A DNA stretch of 40,007 nt, taken from the NCBI GenBank assembly GCA_964440605.1, contig CAYTSW010000009.1, positions 1 to 40,007 on the forward strand, given 5' to 3'. The notes under the pieces were generated by a model that did not search any database, had not been told where the DNA came from, and saw only the letters and a list, made by a program, of their open reading frames with translations. Made by a program: the position numbers and the translations under genes. Positions 35,088 to 40,007 of this stretch are shown here, one piece after another. The stretch is from CAYTSW01 sp964440605 (GTDB lineage: Bacteria > Planctomycetota > Phycisphaerae > Phycisphaerales > UBA1924). How positions within the stretch are numbered: the stretch's first letter is position 1; each line of letters opens with the position of its first letter.

Positions 35088-35090
35088 GCC

Positions 35091-36632
35091 ATGAGTGAAG
35101 CTGTTGCCGACGTCGGGTTGATCGGGCTGGCCGTGATGGGTCAGAACCTCGCCCTGAACATGGCCGACCACGGCTCGATGGTCGCGGTCCACAACCGCAC
35201 CACCTCCAAGCTCGACGACTTCGTCGCCGAGCATCCCGAAGGCTCCTTCGGCGACCTCGGCGGCGGGCTCGTGCGCTGCGAATCCGTCAACGAGCTGGTC
35301 AAGGCCATCAAGCGGCCCAGGCGCATCGTCATCATGGTCCAGGCCGGCACGGGGACCGACGCCGTCATCGAGAGCCTCGTGCCCCTGCTCGACGCGGGCG
35401 ACTGCCTCGTCGACGGCGGCAACGCGCACTGGGAAGACACCATCCGCCGCGAACGCGCGCTGTCGGACAAGGGCATCCTCTTTGTCGGCTCGGGCGTCTC
35501 GGGGGGCGAAGAGGGCGCGCGCTTCGGCCCATCGCTCATGCCCGGCGGCCGCCCCGAAGCCTGGGCGCTCATCGAGCCCATCTGGAAAGCAATCGCCGCC
35601 AAGGTCGACCCGAAGACCGGCAAGCCCCTCGAAGGCGCCGAGGCCGGCAAGCCCATCACCGAGGGCGAACCGTGCGCCGCGTACATCGGGCCCGACGGTG
35701 CGGGCCACTACGTCAAGATGGTGCACAACGGCATCGAGTACGGCGACATGCAGATGATCTGCGAGGCCTACGACCTCCTGCGCACCGGCACGGGCATGTC
35801 GCCCAAAGACCTCGCGCGCGTCTTCAAGACCTGGAACAGCGGCGACCTCGACTCCTTCCTTATCGAGATCACCGCCGACATCCTCCAGCAAGACGACCCG
35901 GTCACCGGCAAGCCGTTCGTCGACATCGTGATGGACGCTGCGGGCCAGAAGGGCACGGGCCGATGGACGAGCATCAGCTCGCTCGACCTGGGCGTGCCGG
36001 CGGCGACGATCGCCGAGGCCGTCTTCGCGCGGAACATGAGCGCCGCCAAGGAAGAGCGCGTCGCCGCCTCGGGCATCCTCAAGGGCGTCACTGACGAGGA
36101 CGCGCGCACCGCGACGCGTGAGTTCTTCGGCTCGGACGATGCCTTCATCGACGCCGTCGGCAAGGCGCTGTACTGCGCGAAGGTGTGCAGCTATGCGCAG
36201 GGCTTCGGCCTCATGGCCGCGGCCGCCAGGCACTACGACTGGACGCTCGACATGGGCGCGATCGCCATGATCTGGCGGGCCGGGTGCATCATCCGGGCGA
36301 AGTTCCTCCAGCGCATCCGCGAGGCCTTCGAGCGCGACCACGCATTGGCCAACCTCCTGCTCGATCCGTACTTCGCCAAGGTGCTGGGGGAGTATCAGGA
36401 CGCGTGGCGGCAGGTCGTCGCCGCCGGCGCACGCGCCGGCGTGCCCATGCCGGCCTTTTCATCGGCGCTGGCGTACTACGACAGCTTCCGCCGCGACCGC
36501 CTGCCCGCGAGCCTGCTCCAGGCCCAGCGCGACTACTTCGGCGCCCACACCTACGAGCGTACCGACGAGCCGCGGGGCGTCTTCTTCCACCTCGACTGGC
36601 TCCACCCCGAGCGGCCGCAGGAGCGGATGTAG
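35091..36632 (+). CDS. gnd: 6-phosphogluconate dehydrogenase (decarboxylating)
   Basis: The 513-residue product makes ribulose 5-phosphate, CO2 and NADPH in the oxidative pentose phosphate pathway. It has the dinucleotide-binding GLIGLAVMGQNLALNMADHG near 9-28, the substrate motif GSGVSGGEEGARFGPSLMPG near 140-158, the catalytic Lys/Asn of VKMVHNGIEYGDMQ, and DAAGQKGTGRWT. It is about 45 residues longer than E. coli Gnd; part is an insertion of about 20 residues (DPKTGKPLEGAEAGKPITEG) before the CAAYIGPDGAGHYVKM block. The start is the ATG at 35091, the only one in the right place for the Rossmann fold. It is probably a single-gene unit. Identity is certain. Confidence 0.96.
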   Translation: MSEAVADVGLIGLAVMGQNLALNMADHGSMVAVHNRTTSKLDDFVAEHPEGSFGDLGGGLVRCESVNELVKAIKRPRRIVIMVQAGTGTDAVIESLVPLLDAGDCLVDGGNAHWEDTIRRERALSDKGILFVGSGVSGGEEGARFGPSLMPGGRPEAWALIEPIWKAIAAKVDPKTGKPLEGAEAGKPITEGEPCAAYIGPDGAGHYVKMVHNGIEYGDMQMICEAYDLLRTGTGMSPKDLARVFKTWNSGDLDSFLIEITADILQQDDPVTGKPFVDIVMDAAGQKGTGRWTSISSLDLGVPAATIAEAVFARNMSAAKEERVAASGILKGVTDEDARTATREFFGSDDAFIDAVGKALYCAKVCSYAQGFGLMAAAARHYDWTLDMGAIAMIWRAGCIIRAKFLQRIREAFERDHALANLLLDPYFAKVLGEYQDAWRQVVAAGARAGVPMPAFSSALAYYDSFRRDRLPASLLQAQRDYFGAHTYERTDEPRGVFFHLDWLHPERPQERM

Positions 36633-36655
36633 ATCACGGGCGCAGTACGCGCATG

Positions 36656-36680
36656 AAAAACCCCGGGCGTGCGCCCGGGG
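36656..36680 (-). terminator. Rho-independent terminator of the PEP-CTERM-like gene
   Basis: On the minus strand CCCCGGGCG/CGCCCGGGG forms a nine-pair stem with a minimal loop and is followed by TTTTTC. It lies 28 bases after the stop of the minus-strand gene. On the plus strand it falls after gnd but without a T-run. Confidence 0.8.
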
Positions 36681-36708
36681 CTGGCGTGTTGCGGGGATGG
36701 TCGCCCGA

Positions 36709-37293
36709 TTAGCGCCGGCGGCGGAGCGCCGCGAGGCCCGCGACGCCGAAGAGCATCGCGCCGGGTGCGGGGATCAGCACGAAGTCGAAGCTGTAATCGA
36801 CGGGCGCTGCGGTTTCCTGGTACCAGATCGTGTAGACGCCCGGGCCGAGGTTGCCGCTGAAACCCTCGCCGCCGAAGAGGGGCATGCCGAGATCGTCGAG
36901 GATGTCATCGCCGACGCCGTTGCCGAGGTTGGGGTCGCCGAAAAGCGTGGCGCCCAGCCACTGGAAGGGGTCCTGGAGTTGCGAGAAGAACGCTTCGTTC
37001 TCGAGAGCGATAAACGACTGCGTCTGCGTCGTGTCGTACTGGAGCAGGACAATGCGGTCGAGCTCGAGGCCCGCGGGGATCTCGAAGGTGAAGAAGTCGC
37101 GGTCGAGGTCAGGGTCGGGGACCGAGGAGCCGCTGACGATGTTCGAGCCTTCGGAGAACTGCGCGAGGTCGGTCGGGGCGAGCTCGTTATCCGAGAGGTC
37201 GCCGTCGATCGCCTCGTCCCAGGCAACCTGAGCGAGCGAGGCGGGAGCGATGGCCAGAGCCGCGCAGGCGGCAAGGGAGGCGGGGAGCTTCAT
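36709..37293 (-). CDS. PEP-CTERM-like exported protein
   Basis: The 194-residue product has a signal peptide (cut near SLA|Q) and an acidic mature domain. It ends with the tripartite sorting tail IPAPGAMLFGVAGLAALRRRR: a PxPGA motif, a short hydrophobic helix and a basic end. In this type the PEP motif is reduced to PAPG, as is common in planctomycetes. Such proteins are recognised by an exosortase (EpsH family) and released or attached at the surface. No exosortase gene lies in this window. The mature part (VDYSFDFVL, DDLGMPLFGGEGFSGNLGPG) resembles pre-peptidase C-terminal-like beta sandwiches. The gene has its own terminator and converges with gnd. The ATG is preceded by AGAGAGA. Confidence 0.82.
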   Translation of the reverse strand: MKLPASLAACAALAIAPASLAQVAWDEAIDGDLSDNELAPTDLAQFSEGSNIVSGSSVPDPDLDRDFFTFEIPAGLELDRIVLLQYDTTQTQSFIALENEAFFSQLQDPFQWLGATLFGDPNLGNGVGDDILDDLGMPLFGGEGFSGNLGPGVYTIWYQETAAPVDYSFDFVLIPAPGAMLFGVAGLAALRRRR

Positions 37294-37516
37294 GGTGGAT
37301 CTCTCTCTTCAGGGCGCCGCTTCCCGGGCGACGCGGGGGTGACGTGTTGCTTTCCTCTTCGCCGGGGCGGCCCGACGGTTGCAAGTCTGCGTCATCACGA
37401 CGCTTGACGCAAGCGCTCTGTTCCTACCGGACGGTGTTCGGGACGTGCTCGGCGGCTTCGTTCGCCCGCTTTGACGCGCTGGATCGGGGACGCCGGATGA
37501 AGGATGGGGAGAGCAG

Positions 37517-38176
37517 TTACTTCTTCTTGAACCCCAGAAACGCCCCGCCCAGCCCCGCACCGATCGAGGGCACGTACCCCGCGATAAAGGTCGTGAATGA
37601 CTCAAACTGTCCGGTAAACCAGGCGGCGAACGAGTCGTAGCGGTCGCCGATCGCCGTCCAGTTCACCTCGACGAACCCCGCGTACTGGAGCCCGAAGAGG
37701 CCCATCGCGAAGAGCCCGACGCCGACGAGCGTGAGCTTCACGACCATGCGCAGAGCCGTGGCGATCGCAAAGCCCAGGAAGAACGAGAAGCCCAGGCGGA
37801 AAATCGCCGGTGAGTAGAGGTCCAGCGGGTGCTGCTCGGCGTCAATATCGCCCGCCCGATCGTCTCGGTCGGCATCCGGATCGTCGTCCTCTTCGGGCGT
37901 GGTGGGGGGGAAGGGCAGGTCGATGCCGGGCTGGCTGCCCGCCGGTCCGAAGCCGCGAGGCGTCACGCTGGGCGAGCCATCGGTGCCGCGGGCGGTGTCG
38001 GCGTCGGTTGCTCGAGGAGTCGGTCCATCGTCGGCATCGCCGGGAGCGATCATGTTGAGCGTAACCCCCAGCGCCATCACGCCGATCGCCAGCAACCCCG
38101 TGACCTTCTTCCAGAGCGGGATCTGCGACCAGACGCCCGGCTCGCCGCTGCTTGTCGATGGTGGCTGCTGTGTCAT
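37517..38176 (-). CDS. FUN14-family membrane protein
   Basis: The 219-residue product has an N-terminal membrane helix (about 22-42), a disordered acidic linker rich in Pro, Asp and Glu (about 43-110), and a C-terminal FUN14-like domain (about 120-219). The domain has the paired helices FFLGFAIATALRMVVKLTLV and GLFAMGLFGLQYAGFVEVNW, and ends in GLGGAFLGFKKK, as FUN14 proteins do. In eukaryotes FUNDC1 is a mitophagy receptor; the bacterial proteins are uncharacterised. The ATG at 38176 is preferred over a TTG six codons earlier. It diverges from the histidine kinase gene, sharing a 111-base region. Confidence 0.8.
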   Translation of the reverse strand: MTQQPPSTSSGEPGVWSQIPLWKKVTGLLAIGVMALGVTLNMIAPGDADDGPTPRATDADTARGTDGSPSVTPRGFGPAGSQPGIDLPFPPTTPEEDDDPDADRDDRAGDIDAEQHPLDLYSPAIFRLGFSFFLGFAIATALRMVVKLTLVGVGLFAMGLFGLQYAGFVEVNWTAIGDRYDSFAAWFTGQFESFTTFIAGYVPSIGAGLGGAFLGFKKK

Positions 38177-38215
38177 GACACTTTCGCGTCTCAAAACTCA
38201 CACGTATACTGGGGA

Positions 38216-38285
38216 ATCACGCCTTGACGCGTGCAACGCCGATTGATCCATCGGAATACCGGTGATCACACCGGAAGGGCGTGAT
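38216..38285 (+). promoter_or_regulatory. Possible three-way junction before the histidine kinase gene
   Basis: ATCACGCC (38216-38223) pairs with GGCGTGAT (38278-38285). Between them lie two hairpins: CCGAT/ATCGG (38239-38254) and CCGGTG/CACCGG (38259-38274). The closing stem ends two bases before the kinase ATG and overlaps GGAAGG, its only ribosome site. The second hairpin could instead be a DNA operator for the divergent genes. Confidence 0.35.
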
Positions 38286-38287
38286 GC

Positions 38288-39823
38288 ATGCACCGAGGCG
38301 ATGCTATCCGTTTGGTGGCCGCGGGTGTGGCGGTCGGGCTGACGGCTTGGCTGTTCCTACAGGATCCGTTCGCGGGCTTGGACCGCCGCGCGGTCGTGTG
38401 GCCCGTTACGGGCCTGACGTTCTTTGCCTGCTGGCGGTTGGGGTGGCGGGGTGCGATCGCCGTCTTTCTCGGCCAGGCGGTCGGCGTCGGGTTCGTGGAC
38501 GACCGCCTGTGGACGTTCGTCGTCCCGCTGTCGGCCGTCGATGCGCTGGTCGCGCTCGGGTCGGCGACGCTCGTCCGCCGCATCGCGCGCGGGCGCGGCG
38601 TCACCACCAGCGTCACCGGGATGATGGCCTTCCTCTACGTCGCCTGCGGGCTTGCGCCGCTGGTGGAGGGCGCAGCGGATGGCGCCATCTGGTGGACGCA
38701 GGAGCTGGTCACCACGTGGCGTGGCTTCGCGGAGCACGTCGGGTGGTTCGGGCTCACGAACGCGCTGGGCACCTCTCTGGTGGGTGGCACCTTGTTGGCG
38801 TGGTCGGAGCGCACCCGCGCGCCCGAGATCGCCGGCAACATGGCGCTGCGGACGGCGCTCGTCGGCGCGACCGGGCTGCTCGTGCTGTGGCTTACCGCCA
38901 TGACCGCAGACACGCTCAGCGCGACGCACACCCACCCGCTCGTGTTCTTTCTCATCCCCGTCACGATCGTCGGCGCGCTGCGCGTGCCGCCGCTCCACGC
39001 CCACGGGCTGTTGGTGCTCTTCGCCGCCCTCATCATCGCCGGGAGCATGAGCGGTTTCGGGCCCTTCGCGATGGAGCCGGGCGCGCACGGCCTGCTGGCG
39101 TTGGCGGCGTACCTGCTGGTGATCACCGTCACGACGCAGGCCGTCCTGGGCAGCGTGAACGCATCGCGTCGCCTGAGCGACCGGCTCCGGTCCCAGGCCC
39201 GCACGGAGCGCATGCTTCTCGAAGAGCTGGACCACCGCGTCAGGAACAACCTCGGCTCGCTCGAGGCGATGGTGGGCCTGCTCTCCAGCGATGCGCGCAA
39301 CGTCGACGACCTCGCCGCCCGCGTGCGCGAGCGCCTGCGGTCGATGACGGTCATCTACACCGCTCTGCGTGCGCACGGGATGGAGCGCATCGACCTCGGC
39401 GCCTTCCTGCGCGAGATGCGTTCCATCAACTGCACGCACGCCGAGCAACTCTTCATCAACGGCCCGCGCGTGCAGCTCAGCTCCGAGCAGGGGCGGTCGC
39501 TCGGCATGGCGCTCTTCGAGCTGGCGACGAACTCGCAGAAGCACGGCGCACTGCAACGCGGCGAGTCCGTGAAGATCCGATGGGAACTCCAGCCGGACGA
39601 CACGCTCGCGGTCCACTGGGAGGAGCCCTTTGAGGGGCCGTCCCGCGGGTTCGCCGAGCGCATGGGCCTGCGCCTGGTGCGCGGCTTCGTCGAGCACGAG
39701 CTCAAGGGTCGCCTCACGATCGTGATCGAGCACGGTCGGCTGCGCTTCGACATCGTCTTCCGGATGATGCCGACCCTGGTGCCGCCGCGCACACACGCCG
39801 CGATGCTCGTCGGGCCGCGTTAG
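38288..39823 (+). CDS. MASE1-type membrane sensor histidine kinase (HisKA_2/HWE-like)
   Basis: The 511-residue product has an N-terminal sensor of about eight membrane helices (1-285) that resembles MASE1, including WPVTGLTFFACWRLGWRG. A short coiled linker leads to the kinase: the phospho-acceptor helix LLEELDHRVRNNLGSLEAM with His316, then the ATPase domain with LGMALFELATNSQKHGAL (Asn415 in the N-box) and a late LRLVRGFVEHELKGRL. The HRVxNNL motif places it in the HisKA_2/HWE group. No response regulator follows. The nearby LuxR-type protein at 12522 lacks a receiver, so the partner is elsewhere. The ATG at 38288 sits just after a predicted RNA structure. Its stop overlaps the stop of the next, convergent gene by four bases. 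Confidence 0.88.
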   Translation: MHRGDAIRLVAAGVAVGLTAWLFLQDPFAGLDRRAVVWPVTGLTFFACWRLGWRGAIAVFLGQAVGVGFVDDRLWTFVVPLSAVDALVALGSATLVRRIARGRGVTTSVTGMMAFLYVACGLAPLVEGAADGAIWWTQELVTTWRGFAEHVGWFGLTNALGTSLVGGTLLAWSERTRAPEIAGNMALRTALVGATGLLVLWLTAMTADTLSATHTHPLVFFLIPVTIVGALRVPPLHAHGLLVLFAALIIAGSMSGFGPFAMEPGAHGLLALAAYLLVITVTTQAVLGSVNASRRLSDRLRSQARTERMLLEELDHRVRNNLGSLEAMVGLLSSDARNVDDLAARVRERLRSMTVIYTALRAHGMERIDLGAFLREMRSINCTHAEQLFINGPRVQLSSEQGRSLGMALFELATNSQKHGALQRGESVKIRWELQPDDTLAVHWEEPFEGPSRGFAERMGLRLVRGFVEHELKGRLTIVIEHGRLRFDIVFRMMPTLVPPRTHAAMLVGPR

Positions 39824-40007
39824 CGCCTCGAGGCCGGCGACTCGATCGTGCGCGGACGGTCCACGGACGAGAGGTCGAGGACGAGCGGCAGGTGGTCCGA
39901 GGCGATCGAGTCGACGGGGCGGATGCCCAGGGACCGCAGGTCTTCCGGATCGGCGTCGGAGGCGTCGAACGCAAAGGCCTGCGCCCCGAAGCCTTCGGCG
40001 TTGCTCG
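39820..40007 (-). CDS. C-terminus of an endonuclease/exonuclease/phosphatase-family protein, cut by window edge
   Basis: Reading the minus strand from the right edge gives 61 codons before a TAA at 39820-39822. They contain RPVDSIASDHLPLVLDL, with the SDHLPLV signature that ends the exonuclease-endonuclease-phosphatase (EEP) fold; its Asp-His pair is catalytic in that family. A short polar tail follows. The rest of the gene lies outside the window, so substrate and start cannot be judged. The stop overlaps the stop of the convergent kinase gene. Confidence 0.75.
   Translation of the reverse strand, partial: SNAEGFGAQAFAFDASDADPEDLRSLGIRPVDSIASDHLPLVLDLSSVDRPRTIESPASRR

Noticed and set aside
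34413..36341. Long minus-strand frame opposite gnd and the zinc-ribbon protein gene
   Set aside because: No domain or ribosome site. The plus-strand gnd is unmistakable.

Overview
The window is about 40 kb of GC-rich, densely coding bacterial DNA. I infer a planctomycete of the Phycisphaerae type. The grounds are the GC content and strong third-position bias, a PEP-CTERM-like sorting tail of the PAPGA...RRRR kind, dockerin-like and calcium-loop-rich secreted proteins, a zinc-ribbon membrane protein, and an unusually large investment in prepilin-like proteins. This is inference from gene content. There is no rRNA, tRNA, CRISPR array or insertion sequence, and nothing that looks like a prophage.

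Layout. Positions 1-2440 (minus) hold two translationally coupled genes: a 724-residue envelope protein of unknown function and a small membrane protein that runs off the left edge. Positions 2680-5464 hold a PfkB-family sugar-phosphate kinase, a beta-rich lipoprotein and a YSC84-like lipoprotein. Positions 5492-12173 (minus) are a five-gene type IV pilus-like operon: PilT-type ATPase, GspF/PilC-type inner membrane protein, PilV-like prepilin, a 928-residue PilX-like protein with many calcium-loop motifs, and a further prepilin. A small LuxR-type HTH protein (12522-12971) and a long structured leader precede a 1371-residue secreted acidic protein with no cysteine in its mature part (13554-17669), a candidate S-layer or surface-sheet protein. 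Positions 17900-27478 are a type II secretion operon in the order dockerin-like protein, GspH, G, E, F, D, I, J, K, with overlapping or closely spaced genes. GspC, GspL, GspM and the prepilin peptidase are not present here. Converging on it is a second assembly ATPase (27487-29097, minus) whose N-terminus is a phosphothreonine-binding FHA domain.

The right third is mostly housekeeping: coaE, rho (with a long Q/N-rich disordered extension), a small secreted protein, the fluoride channel crcB, a zinc-ribbon membrane protein, gnd, a PEP-CTERM-like protein, a FUN14-family membrane protein, a MASE1-type sensor histidine kinase, and the last 61 codons of an endonuclease/exonuclease/phosphatase-family protein at the right edge.

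How the genes may work together (inference): the two prepilin operons, two GspF-like proteins and three secretion/retraction ATPases form an envelope-export block that brackets the giant surface protein. A simple reading is that pseudopilus machinery exports the large Asp-rich, dockerin-bearing or calcium-binding proteins, and that the FHA-linked ATPase allows control by Ser/Thr phosphorylation. The least described items are the FHA-PilB fusion, the giant cysteine-free protein with its structured leader, the giant PilX-like protein, and the coupled envelope pair at the left edge.
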